Positions 52,806-63,923 of a stretch of 64,000 bases of DNA are shown here, piece by piece. This DNA is from Brevipalpus yothersi (Eukaryota > Arthropoda > Arachnida > Trombidiformes > Tenuipalpidae): the NCBI GenBank assembly GCA_003956705.1, contig QZCP01000268.1:85899-149898 (forward strand), written 5' to 3'. Within the stretch, counting starts at the first letter, position 1, and each line of letters starts with the position of its first letter. The notes below the pieces were generated by a model. That model was given only the letters and a program-made list of their open reading frames with translations, was not told the origin of the DNA and searched no databases. Made by a program: the position numbers and the translations under genes.

Positions 52806-55800
52806 GTGTATTTTTTCGTTTTATTCCGCTGATGTGACATTTTTGAGTGGCTTACTGTCCACTAATCGATAGATTTCACTGACCAATGGTCGGGCCACTT
52901 TGGGTTAGAGAGAATAATTTTTTCTTCTCCTCTCAGGTTCAAAAAAAGATAAGCTCCCCAGATGCATGATACTTTACCCAAAGTGGTGGCCATTCCATGG
53001 TCTGAATACTAAACACACACACGCACTCAAGGCACGATTACACATAGACACAGTTAAAGTGGGTGACTAAAAGAGAGAGAGAGAGAGCTCAGAATTGGAC
53101 ACTCATGATGGACAAACAAAGGTTATATCTTCACATTCAACTTGCAGACAGCCACAATCAACCGGTGAACAATATAATGTTTCCTCATCAAAATCAATGA
53201 GACTGGAAGGTCCCTAGGAAAGAGGCTATCATCAGTGCAAAGAAGGAGAGAGGAAGAGGAAGAATAGTAGTATTCTCGGAATAGAGTGAAAAAGCTGTTC
53301 ACCAATTGCATTTGGAGCTCATAATCATCGATTGTGTTAGAAAGTGTCAAGCCACAAACATTTTGGAAAAGAAAAATAGATGTAGACCACAATTTTCAAG
53401 CCCAATAATGATTTTCAGTCTATCCTCCTCTTTCATGTTCCCATTTCGACCCATCACATCGCGTGTTTGCTCGTTGCAGGTTATATGTCTATGTACACAT
53501 ATATATCGCTCTCTCCATGAATAAGCCCACATCCTCATCGGCTTTCATTGCTGAGCCTGAGGCAGACTACTTTTTGGAGCCCCAAAAAGTGAACCCTCAA
53601 CCCCTACGTGTGTGGGGTTTATGGGATCCAATATCTGAATGTTATGTATGTGTGGTGTATATGTGGTGGATAGATGGTTGAATTCAATTCATTCTCAAAG
53701 TGGGCACGCTAGTCTCTTCCGCTTACTTTAACATTGAGATGTTCTCCATTTATGTTTATGTGTGTGAGTATATACCATATCTATGGGTCTGTATCTGTTT
53801 ATTGATGCCTTGTGGGTGGTTAGATGGGTGGAAGCGATTGTTCCGGGGAAAAGTGGAGAGAAAGCGGGAGAGAGAGAGAGAGAGGGAATAGAGAAAAAAT
53901 GATATTGATGAGAGTAATGTAAGGAGGAGGTAGCGAATCGATTAACTGTGAGATACATTTTGCATGCTATTCTAAGCAGATAAAGATATTCTCACGGAAA
54001 AATTGATTTCCTTCCAGGCATTATCATCATACATTTTGATGTTCATGTTATTTGTATAATGAAAAAGTTATTTATGGTAAATTAGGAGTCAAAATTTTAT
54101 ATAGAATTTGTGAGAGACTCTCATCTCGAAAGCTGCTCAATATCTTTGGCCAATCTATGGCATCCAAAATATTTTGACTTGGAATATGAGTTAATTGCAT
54201 TTCAAGTTAAATTGAACACTAATAGATAACAAAATTTTTCTGTTGATGGCCTAATCTTCCCTCTCGACATCCTCTCTAACATTCTACCATTTCATTCTAT
54301 TTTAAGGGGAGAAAACCAACCACCAAAGTAATCATCATTCCTTATTAGATATGGGAGTACTATCAAAGTAAATTATAACGCAATCACTTTAAAATGTTCG
54401 GTAGACTGATGTACAGATCATGGAGCAGAGAATAGAAGAGGACCTTAATTCAGCTAAATTGCAGCATATTATGAGAGATGAGTCGAAAGATATTATTGAC
54501 AAAAATGTGTAGCTCTTTTTGTCTGTTTTCTCTTCTCCTCTCTGCAAACAAAACCCCCAACTTAATTATGAACATATTTAATCACTCAAAACTCATCTCA
54601 TCTGAGGAATATTCTAATTACTATTCTCGAGGGCTACTGCATTCTTTTCATAATTCTAATTGATGTCCAAAACACGGTGGCCTATTTGAATTTTGGAAAA
54701 TGAACTGACCATACACATGTAATGGAGCAACAGATGTTGCAGTTAGAATTGTTTGCTAATGAAATCTTTCGGAAAATGAGTGTGAAGTTTGACCAGAATT
54801 CCATTGATAAATGTGTCAGAACCATACAGTTATTCCTTTATCATGATATTCCATGTTCTTGAATCCTTGATCTATCAAATGCATAACCATCATGATGATA
54901 ACACTTGTGCATCGAGAATGGGGAATATTTTTATTTCTCAAATAACAAGATAAATATCACAAAAAAGACCAGAATAGTTTCAGTTTGGCGAGTATTCCTC
55001 TCACAAATATATGCAATTGACTCACAAAAAAGCAATGTACTAGCATATCGAAATGGCCCAATATTTCCGGGCCATCATGGTTTCTATAATTTAATAATAT
55101 TTTCCCTCTTCTGCCACCCAGTGGTTTGCTTTTTTGTCCACTTTTTTGGCCATGAACCGTTCACTTTTTACCATCTTTCATTTTGATACTCATTTTCTCT
55201 GGCTTCCATCATGAGGAGGATGGACTGGAAAAAAAGCTCCAACTGAAGCCTAGGAAAAAATACCCTGGAATAAGCTCAGAATACATAACTGTAAACACTT
55301 GGTGAGCGATACATTTTGCTGATGAGATATGACATTTCTCCATTCTTCCTGTAGCCATTTATTTCTCTTGGAGGGTTGAGATAGTATTCTCAAAGAGAAA
55401 TAGAAAGAGATGGTAACTGAAAATTTATGCATCTTATTCCATCCCAAAGCCATCATCTCTTTCTCTCTCTTTCAAAAAAGTATTCCCACTCACAGTCTCA
55501 TGTGGACTGCTCTCTCTTGATGGCTTTTTTTCACCACCAGTTTGTCATGCATACACGAGCTGCTGATTGAATATACAAGTAATTTAATTTGGATAGACGA
55601 TTGATGAGATTTCAGTCCGACCCAGGAGGAAAAGAGGGAGGAGGGGGAGTGTGGCAGTAATGGTAGGTGGAGAGAGAGAGAGAGAAAGAGGAATAGAGCA
55701 GCCAGAGAGAGGATCACAAGAAGAAAAAAAGAAGAAGCCATGCAAACGAATCAATGAAGACAACGAATTAATATCGTTTTTCATGACGAATGATCCATTT

Positions 55801-55894
55801 ATTGGATGATATGATGTGGGAAAGAGATGGAAATATGAAGATGATTCAGGAAATTGGAAGAATCTATAGCATATCATGTGGAAAAGCGAGAAAC

Positions 55895-55928
<34 letters not shown>

Positions 55929-57071
55929 GGAAAACTGGAGCCTTCAAGAGAGAGAGAGAGAAGGAATGGGTGGAGAGAGGAGGAGAAGAATAGATACAAG
56001 ATGAAGAGATCAGAAATGATAGAATATCTCCAATTCATGCCTTGTTGGATTAACATGATGTATTTCGATAGGATATTTGACAGAGGCCCAGATCTTGCTG
56101 TTCTTTCATGTGAAAGTATCTAGATTAAGAATTCTTAAAGGTTCATCGAGTATTGCTTCACTCTTCTCACGATGAATGCTCACTGAATTGGCTAATCGAT
56201 TCGAAATATGCATGATTGCTCATCTCATTTGAGAATTCAATTCTCGAGTTTTCCATCCAGGAGATGAAAAGGGTGGGAGAAAGAGACAAAGAGGCAGAGA
56301 AAGGAAGAAGCTTTTCTCAACTCAGTAACTGCTATGATGGATAGAAATCTCAAGACTTAGGCATGTTATCAGCTTCTTATTCACAGGATTTTCCGATTGA
56401 CAGGAGCTTCTATTCAATTTTATACTGCAAATGGTTACATTCTTTGAATCCGGTGGAAATCTGGATGCTGTATGAAGTTTTTCCCCAGAATTTCATTGCT
56501 TACCGATTAAAAGAGAGAGAGAGAAAATGAAATGTCATCTACAGACAACTGATATTCTGACCAACATGATTGGGGATAGCATCTTTTTTTGCTTCAGATT
56601 TTATTTTCAATTTCAATTTGATCACTTCAATTTTCTCTTCAACCCCAGATTCTCTCTCTTAACAGCTGAATTTGACCAATGCTTTTTCTTCTTCTCTTCT
56701 CTATCTATCCAGGGTTGCACATCACCTATCGTGGTTAAATTCGCGAATGGACAGAAAGACAAAGAAAGTGTACGCAGAGTAAGTTGAATGTTTTCCTTTT
56801 TTGTCCAAAAAATTTTGACTTTAGAAGGTATCAATTCAAATGATACGTGAAGATGAGAAAGAGAAAATGTAGGAGAATATATTGCATTCTTCGGTTAGTC
56901 ACAAGCATTTAAAGACATCTTGAATGGGTGAATTGTGTGTATTGTGTTCATAGAACAAATGGGAATCATTTCTTATTCTGAGATGTGGACAATATTCTGA
57001 GAAAATCATTGTGAAGGCAAATTAAGTAAATATAAGGATAAAAGTACAGCATCAATCGGTTAGGGCATGAA

Positions 57072-57131
<60 letters not shown>

Positions 57132-60100
57132 AGTATTATCAGTTAGAGTTGCACAAATAATTCACAAGTCTTACTTATGGAAACAAGCCTATTCTCTCAA
57201 CCATTTTCAGTCTATTCTCATGGCCACTTTCTACCAACGAAATTGTCAATAGTAATTTACAGCTCACATCAATAGTGTTTTCCGTTCATGGATTATTCAG
57301 TAGACATTCTTTTCTCTCTCTTTCTCTTTCTCTTAACGTATCAAGAGAATTTAGGCCACTCACACACAGACTGTTATGTATCTCGCCCAATACAATACAC
57401 AGGCACAAACACCGTAAATGTATCGTCTCATCCCATTTATCCCTAGCGTATTGAAATTCTTTTCTCTCTCCTATTCGTTACTGGCTCTTATTTCACATCA
57501 ACTCGTAATGTTTGTTCCTGTTTGTGTGAGAAGTGTATGTATGCGTATGTGTGTGAGAAATAGAAGGAGAGCGAAAGAAAGAGAGAGAAAGAAAGAGAGA
57601 AAATAAGTAAGAGAAAGCGAATACGTTTCCTCATCATTTCCGCTTCCGATCTGCAGCCCATTTACATTGTATAGAGTGTTTCCATGGTTTGATTGCAAAT
57701 TTTTGCTCTCTCTCTCTCTCTTTTACTCTTGAAAGTGATGGCCTTCCTCAAAGATCAATACATCAGCCTGATACATGTATATGGCTATTAAGTGTGTTTG
57801 TGTCTGTGTATTGTTCAATGTTCCTATCTCTTTGATGTTATGTATGTCCATCTTCTAATCATGTATTCAAATTCTACTTCCTCTCTCTCCTTAACATTAT
57901 CTGTTTTCACCATCATTTTTCGTAAAGCAAACACACCATCACCTTCCAGTCCAACACTTATTGGCCTCACTGTCTTCTCAATCATCACCAGTGACCAATT
58001 CGATCAATCCATCAGCAACATCCACCACACCACCGGTCAATGTGGCCTCGGTGGCATCCAATGTTCACCTTCGAAACAGTGTCAATTGGAATGGTAAAAA
58101 TTCTAATTCCATTCTAGGTTAGTTGCTGGGGTTGCCAAAATTGCATCATTTTCAATTCCATTTGAATGTTTATATGTGCCCATATCAGCCTTATATCGGA
58201 ACTTGAATAAAAATTTTTGCCACAAATATTTATCTTATTAGACCAAAATAGCTTGTTAAAATTCTATGAGAAAAATTTTATTCAATATATTCTGTGGAAT
58301 TCTGGTGCACAATTCTTTAAGTTCAATCGAAGTGAAAGACAATCTTATAGGGTACAAAGTTGGAGAAAAATTATCACTTTTCCACTATTTTGCTTAAGTG
58401 AATTGAATGAAATCCGAGAGAAACAGAAAGAAAAACGCTTTTACCCCTTAAACAGATGCAAATGAATCCAGCGAACTGACTTGAATGATTAAAACAATCC
58501 ATTCTGATTAATCGCAATTGCCTACATTATCTGGTTAGCAAGATTGAACTAAATCAGTGCACAAGACTTGATAAGTTTTTTTCTCACTAAACTCAGCTCG
58601 TTCAATTAACCTAAGAGGCAGAGAAAGATTATTTCTTCCTACGTTTTCCATGCCCACTATTACTACAGCCTCATGAGAATCCTATGGAACTTTTTCCATG
58701 GCAATCGAAAGGATGAAAATCATTATGGATCAGATATCACACGTGTATTTTTGTACCAAAAGGCCAATGTGTGGTGTCTTTTTTATGGAAGTTTAGTGTC
58801 ATAAATTTTGTCTCTGTTTGCCATAAATTGAGCTAATGAGTGTCCATGTTTTCATTCAATATCTTATCGAATCGATCCTTTCAAAATAAATTATTTGACA
58901 AGCTTTCTCAGCTTATACAGTTGATGAGGAACCATCCTCGCATGTTATATTGACAATTTTTATCTCTCTTTTTTTGATACATACACATATCTTAATGAGT
59001 TACTCCTCACTTTTTGTACTTTCTTCTATCCTCTTGATAGGTCTATTGCTTCGTGAAATTGTCAATGGATCTGCCGGTAAGCCAATACTTCTTCCCACTC
59101 TCTTCGAATATTAGCATACCTAAAAATTTATGCAAATATTGAATCATATATCCAGTGTGAATAAATATACACAGCGATCCACATCTTGAACAAATTGATC
59201 TAATTAATCAAATCACATTTCAGCTTCCCAAATTGCAGCTGCTGCTGCAGTCCAACAGCAACAACAAGTCCAACAACAGCAACAAATTGCTGCAACTGCG
59301 GCCACATTCAGGGTAAGTAATGACCGATACTTTTAGGCTGGCCATTATTATTATTATTATCATTATTAATGATACCCCTTTTCCGAAAAAAAAAAAAATT
59401 TTGATAATCCACAGCAATTGGCAGCAGCAAGTGGTGCTGATCCGATAACATTAACTGCTGCCACACTGGCACCGATGCTTGCCGCGGCTCTGTGCGGATC
59501 ATCCACAAACGGAGCCCAATTGATTCCAAATTCAACCAATCCAAGTCTACCAAGCAATGGTTGCCTCAATGGAAGCACCAATTTGACGGGTTTAAATTTT
59601 ATTCAGGTATGATTTTATTTATTTCTTTGTTTCTCTCTTCTAGCTGTTAGTGGAGGATATTCATTTGAGAAAAGATTAATTATAATGCATCAATTTACTT
59701 CCTCTCTAATTTGAACATTTTCTTTTATTCTCTTTCTTTCACTTTACACAGCCATATTCGAATCGTATTCCATCCATCACTAGTTTGAGCAAATTGACTG
59801 GCATCACAATTGCTAATGGTAGAAGTCCAACACGAATTGTCAATGGATGTGATTCGGCTACAAAGCAACAAGAAGGCCCAGAAGGATCTAATTTGTTCAT
59901 ATATCATCTTCCAGGTGAGATATGAAATGATTTAGGAGTCAAATTGGATTAAATCAAACGATAAGATTAGAATTTTATCTGGAAAAGATAAGGATTTAAT
60001 GATGATTTTTATCTTGTTTTTTCTTCACAGCGGAGTATAATGATACTGATTTAGCACAAATTTTTGCATCATTTGGTAATGTTCTGTCGAGTAAAGTTTT

Positions 60101-60326
60101 CATTGATAAAAAAACTAATTTAAGTAAATGTTTTGGTGAGTTTTTTGAGTTGTCTTTCTCAATAAGTAATTACTAATACTTTAATTTTACAATCAATTTC
60201 ACAGGTTTCGTTTCATTCGATAATCCTATCTCTGCTCAAGCAGCAATCCAAGCAATGAATGGATTCCAGATTGCAAATAAACGATTAAAAGTTCAACTCA
60301 AAAAGATTAAAGAAAAACCCTATTAA
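30935..60326 (+). CDS. CELF/Bruno-family RNA-binding protein lacking RRM1
   Basis: Binds GU-rich RNA to control splicing, translation or decay. Nine coding exons: 30935-31273, 56713-56778, 57928-58117, 59041-59076, 59224-59312, 59415-59606, 59752-59914, 60031-60135, 60205-60326 (phases 0,0,1,1,0,0,1,1), 433 residues. The start has a good context (caccATG). After a Ser-rich leader comes an RRM matching CELF RRM2: DRKLFVGMLSKKM, RNP1 KGCAFVIY at 86-93, SPIVVKFA after the intron. The linker is Ser/Thr-rich, then Gln/Ala-rich, including a 36-nt micro-exon. The C-terminal RRM3 is very conserved: EGPEGSNLFIYHLP, FIDKKTNLSKCFGFVSFDNP, SAQAAIQAMNGFQI, KRLKVQLK, ending KPY like vertebrate CELF. RRM1, present in standard CELF1-6, is absent. 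Intron 1 is 25,439 bp and splits RRM2 before its last strand; the other introns are 69-1,149 bp. Exon 3 (57928-58117) is coded in a frame different from the longest open frame there. Confidence 0.9.
31505..31570. repeat. (GA)n microsatellite
   Basis: About 66 bp of GA dinucleotides, 230 bp into CELF intron 1. Confidence 0.97.
34241..34312. repeat. (GA)n microsatellite
   Basis: About 72 bp of GA in CELF intron 1. Confidence 0.97.
34337..34374. repeat. Tandem 7-mer repeat (TTCTTGC)n
   Basis: About five copies of a 7-bp unit, followed by CTT-rich sequence; 25 bp after the GA tract at 34241-34312. Confidence 0.9.
34601..34667. repeat. (GA)n microsatellite
   Basis: About 66 bp of GA with one early interruption, in CELF intron 1. 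Confidence 0.97.
36370..36411. repeat. (GA)n microsatellite
   Basis: About 42 bp of GA in CELF intron 1. Confidence 0.97.
36896..36948. repeat. (GA)n microsatellite
   Basis: About 53 bp of GA preceded by 100 bp of purine-rich sequence (36775-36895). Confidence 0.97.
37718..37925. repeat. GA tract facing a CT tract
   Basis: GA run 37718-37778 and CT run 37882-37925 are separated by about 103 bp and are mutually complementary over about 44 bp, so a long imperfect stem-loop is possible in DNA or RNA. Confidence 0.92.
41126..41178. repeat. (GA)n microsatellite
   Basis: About 53 bp of GA in CELF intron 1. Confidence 0.97.
42289..42332. repeat. (CT)n microsatellite
   Basis: About 44 bp of CT in CELF intron 1. 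Confidence 0.97.
47197..47226. repeat. Short perfect hairpin in CELF intron 1
   Basis: 12-bp arms (47197-47208 and 47215-47226) with a 6-nt spacer, built mostly of TG/CA steps next to a TA run. Likely a by-product of microsatellite-like sequence. Confidence 0.8.
48590..48664. repeat. (CT)n microsatellite
   Basis: About 75 bp of CT with a single interruption (CTCG) near 48603; one of the longest tracts in the window. Confidence 0.97.
50355..50402. repeat. (GA)n microsatellite
   Basis: About 48 bp of GA in CELF intron 1. Confidence 0.97.
52750..52801. repeat. (GA)n microsatellite
   Basis: About 52 bp of GA in CELF intron 1. Confidence 0.97.
57075..57128. repeat. (GA)n microsatellite in CELF intron 2
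   Basis: About 54 bp of GA between the second and third coding exons of the CELF gene. Confidence 0.97.
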
Positions 60327-61421
60327 TTGATAATTCATCAAAAATGTAAAATTAGAGAACAGAGTTTTGGATGAATAAATGATTTAAATCTTGTCAAATT
60401 AGTAGTAAATTTTTTATTCAGCTAAAAATCAGCTAATTGGACGAATATTGGCCTATCATTAAATCTATCTCTTGAGCTATGGATAAATATTATTTTTGGT
60501 TATTTAATCTTTCGGGTACTATCATGAAAACCCTAAAATAATCAACTGAGAATTGGTTTCTCAGATCCTAGATGGCGATAAAAGTGTCAGGGAAAATAAA
60601 ACTTGAAAACTTCTTTAGGTCTCCAATTTTTCAATAGGAGAGAAAAAGTTGGAATAATTTTAACATAATTCGAATTATCCTCTTGAATGGTACTATCTTA
60701 CAATTCATGGAGGTTTTTTTTCCAAAGAAACGACTCAAAAATCGTGAAATCATGAATAAAATGAGATGGTACTTTGATAAGAGATCATGCTGTTGATGCC
60801 AATAACAGATCACCACTCGGCTTACGATAATATTTTCCATAAATTGAAAATGAAAGTTAATATCTCCCAATAAAAAAAATTGCCAGAAAATTTTCCTATT
60901 TCAGACAGAGATATGATCCTAACTAAGGCCACTATTAATCTGAAGGTGAAATCATACTTCTCAGCCGTACTCTTGTTATTGTGATAGGAACACGTCAACA
61001 TCTCATAGAAACAGATGAATGTTGTGGTGTATTATTCTTCATTTTTTTTAGTGCCAAAAACCTGTGTTATTCAGACTTATCATCGATTTATGGGAGTCTC
61101 AAACACAAGTCCTGTGAGTTTAATTTTGAATTAAAAAACATGATAGTTTTTTCAGAAATTTTCCCTGACATAACATATGTGTTATGTCATCAGTCGTGGA
61201 CTAGTTCGAATAATCGAGGAAATTTTTACGAGTGATGATGAGATTGTGATTGAGTTTGAGTACAAACTAGCCGATGGTCAAATCAAGAGGAATAAAAATC
61301 GTGCAGAATCAAAGATCCCCTACTAGCTCATTATGATAAAAAAGTATTTCTCCGAAATGGTGTGGATTGATTCATTCTTCTTCATCTTCATTCCAATGGT
61401 GTTTGAGTTCCAAACTTACCA
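60327..61421. other. Non-coding region downstream of CELF
   Basis: CELF 3'UTR and intergenic DNA, AT-rich. A small hairpin (10-bp arms, 4-nt loop) sits at about 61166-61189. A plus-strand open stretch at 60981-61235 has no recognisable similarity, but its location suggests it may be part of the decayed locus that follows. Confidence 0.5.
60374..60379 (+). terminator. Candidate poly(A) signal, CELF gene
   Basis: AATAAA 48 bp after the CELF stop codon; the only AATAAA close behind it. Confidence 0.5.
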
Positions 61422-62558
61422 ATGACTGGACTGACTAATTATTCGAAGCATCACTGCTGGCTTTTGAGTAGCTTGCAAAACTTAATGAGAATACCCGATT
61501 TGCTAAGACTAATTGAAATTGCTAAAGTGCATAGAGGTGAAGCTACTGAAAATGAAATCAGGAGGAAGCTCAGCTATGGTAAAAATGATCCATGGATAAT
61601 ATTCAAATTCAATGAGTTATACATTCAGTATCGGTATGATTTAAAATTCTTTCTTGAACATGAGCCGATTCATGCTCCTTGGCTGACTTTTTCTAACTAT
61701 TTTTTTCTTCTCAATTTACATAGCAATGCATATACCCGATGGGAAGAATAGATATCCAAGCTACCTGAGTATATGTGGGAATATGAGAGAAATTATCCAA
61801 CAATTAATGTATTTGCACCATATAACTCTCCAGGTCCACTAATCGGATTGATGAAAGCAGCTGACCAGGAAGATGAAGTTTTCAAAAAAACACCTGAAGG
61901 CTACTATCAGCAGTAAGCTCTTGGAAAAATGTTCAATCTTTTGAGGAAAGAATTTGAAGCTCTGAGCCTTGAAGGAGTTTTCGATGATCTTTTTGTTACG
62001 AAACTCAATGTAAAAATTAGGTGCGATTGCTCTGAAAAATGGATCGAGCAAGAATCACCGTTATTCTTGATTCCATATGATGATTTACCTGAGCTATCGT
62101 TACAATCAATTTTGAACTCTCTCAAGCTAGCTTCAATGAAATACAGACCAGCTTGCTCGGATTGTGGTGAGCGGTATGAAGTTGACGAAACAAAATTTTT
62201 GAGGCTTGCTCCATATTTTCCGTTTTATTTCAATCTGGGAATACAAGTTCATACTTGCACAACCTCAATCTTGAAACTTTCTGATCAGCTCATTTCAGAT
62301 CATACTACTTATGACTATACCTCAATAGGGTGTCAAATTGAATATCTAACTGAAGATAGTGAATCAACTGAATAAGCTGAAGAGGTCGAAAACTCGAAAA
62401 ACCCCAAAGAGAAAACGCTCCATGATTTTAGCATCGTGAGATTTGAAGATTCTTTGTTCGAGGCGGATGATGGTGCTTTTGAGACACTAGGGTAGAAGGA
62501 GGGTTTAAAAAAAGCTGAAAATTTTGGTTTCCTCTTCATCCTCAAAGGTATCGAATGA
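61422..62558 (+). pseudogene. Decayed ubiquitin-specific-protease-like sequence
   Basis: One reading frame runs through here, broken by stops at 61749 (TAG), 61914 (TAA), 62373 (TAA), 62493 (TAG) and 62556 (TGA) but without frame changes. It opens MTGLTNYSKHHCWLLSSLQ, followed by IPDLLRLI: the layout of the USP Cys box (family form G-L-x-N-x-G-N-T-C-W-x-N-S-x-L-Q), with GNT replaced by KHH. About 200 codons later it has paired Cys motifs (CDCSEKW ... CSDCGERYE) and FLRLAPYFPFYFNLGIQ, matching the USP zinc-ribbon finger and the strand after it. A His box was not found. PAN2 or another inactive UCH-fold protein is also possible. I see no intron that would remove the internal stops. Probably a pseudogene or a degraded duplicate; sequencing errors are a less likely cause. 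Confidence 0.6.
61644..61677 (+). repeat. Left copy of an intralocus duplication
   Basis: Matches 62579-62612 at 29 of 34 positions without gaps, including an identical 13-mer (61665-61677 and 62600-62612). It encodes FLEHEPIHA, against SLEPVPIHA in the other copy, in corresponding codon phase. Confidence 0.7.
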
Positions 62559-63119
62559 GAAAATGGATGAAGTTTTGGAAATTCTCTCTCGAACCTGTCC
62601 CGATTCATGCTCTATCACTTTCTCGAATGAATTTTATGAGAAAAAGATTGTTTGACCTAGAAGTTAGAGAAAATTTAATAAAAAGCCAAGCTATCAAGCA
62701 AAAATTTCACAAATTTTATACTAGACAAACTTTTTCCTATGAACCAATCGATATTTTTTCGTTCATTGATGCTTATCTATATGATAGAGCCTGAAAAAAT
62801 AATAATCATTCTATGCAACTCTTGATTTTATTATGAAGAGGAATGATCAGAAAAAGCTTTTTTGATTTCTCTTATGAATCTGTTACTTTTTTCATGAAAG
62901 TTTTTGAAATGTTGAAAAGTTCCAGATTTTTTCTAGTTTGGCTTCCCAGTGGGTACCCAGTTTTGGTAAATTTCAGTATTTTGCATAATTTGCTTTATCT
63001 CCAAATGACCAAAGGGAGCAGAGATAAGTGTTCCTCCTCATAAAAAGCTATTACCTTAATTCTGTGATCAATCGATAGTAGTAATAGGCAGACTTTATAT
63101 CTGGTGACGAGAGTTCAAT
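62559..63119 (+). pseudogene. Further decayed coding fragment, partly duplicated
   Basis: An open stretch at 62555-62794 in a second frame contains SLEPVPIHALSL, similar to LEHEPIHAPWL in the USP-like sequence 935 bp upstream. Beyond it are only short Phe-rich open stretches (e.g. 62843-63043). Probably the remnant of a second copy or a rearranged part of the same gene. No product can be named. Confidence 0.4.
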
Positions 63120-63923
63120 ATGAGCTTGGGTAACAGTGCCCAAGCGCTAAAAGAACCTCCAAATGTGTCGAGTTGTGTGAGTCTAGTCGAAACTCAACCA
63201 AAAAATCCACGAAATGAAAGTCTTTCAGGAAAGTTGGTGTAGAAACTACAAAGCTTGACAAGCACACCCCCAGGTACAGCCAAGAGGAGCCTTCAGGTTT
63301 CGTTTTGAGGAAGTGATTTAGATTCAGGTACACCTCTAGGCACACCAATAAAGAGCCCTCAGAGTGTCAACCGAGGGGCATCCTCAAGTACTCCATCAAA
63401 AAAGCTCTCAGAATCTAGCTTACCTGGTATTCTAAGGGAAGAAGTCCAAGTTTGAATGTTCCCTCTCTCGCAAATCAAGATGTCCCATGGCAAAGAGATA
63501 ATGAGGAATGGTTTCAAGACGGGCCGCTATGATCCCTTCGAAAGCGAAGGTGATTGTTCCAACCTCAGAGGTACTTCATCTACAGAAAAATTGAAGACCA
63601 TTGTAGATAGCAATTTGAGAAGGATGCTCACCTCAACATTCATGCAACTGTTGGAGAGAATTCCTATAAATGTATCGAGACATACTTTAGATGTAACAGT
63701 CCTACTGCTGAATGTGGTCCTTTTTAAAGCTGTTGAGGAGGAGATGCAGAGCTTGAACATCCACAGTTTTGCGGAGATCAGAGCCAAATCTTTCAGATCA
63801 TTGTTCAACAACGTATCTAAAGAGGTCAAACTTGAAGAGTTCATATGCGCTGCTAAAAGAGTGGTACGTGCACGAAGGGTCGTTTTCTACTACTCTCAGA
63901 AGCTTGGCCAGTTTTCGAAATAG
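63120..63923 (+). pseudogene. Unrecognised coding remnant with TP/SP-rich repeats and in-frame stops
   Basis: A frame starting MSLGNSAQALKEPPNVSS is interrupted by stops at 63240 (TAG), 63306 (TGA), 63453 (TGA) and 63921 (TAG), and otherwise stays open in the same phase as the USP-like sequence. It includes similar short units (STPPGTAKRSLQ, SGTPLGTPIKSPQ, SSTPSKKLSESS) and then a 155-codon helical-looking segment (LKTIVDSNLRRML ... FICAAKRVV). After 63924 another frame looks more protein-like (DEGLSDILLWPQGPRAYKNE), suggesting a frameshift or a splice. I do not recognise the family. Confidence 0.4.

Larger units (their letters stand above)
31274..56712 (+). other. 25.4-kb first intron of the CELF gene
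   Basis: Bounded by gtaagt at 31274 and an AG at 56711-56712. I found no further CELF exon and no convincing nested gene. Open frames inside it are short, often dinucleotide-derived, and match no family I know. It carries at least twelve GA/CT tracts of 40 bp or more, many shorter ones, CA/TG runs and small hairpins (e.g. 47197-47226). Alternative promoters or exons could be hidden, since first introns of CELF/Bruno genes are often large and regulatory. Confidence 0.85.

Noticed and set aside
57792..58097. Plus-strand 101-residue frame over the third CELF exon
   Set aside because: The frame that fits splice phase on both sides and gives a Ser/Thr-rich CELF linker is a different one (57928-58117).
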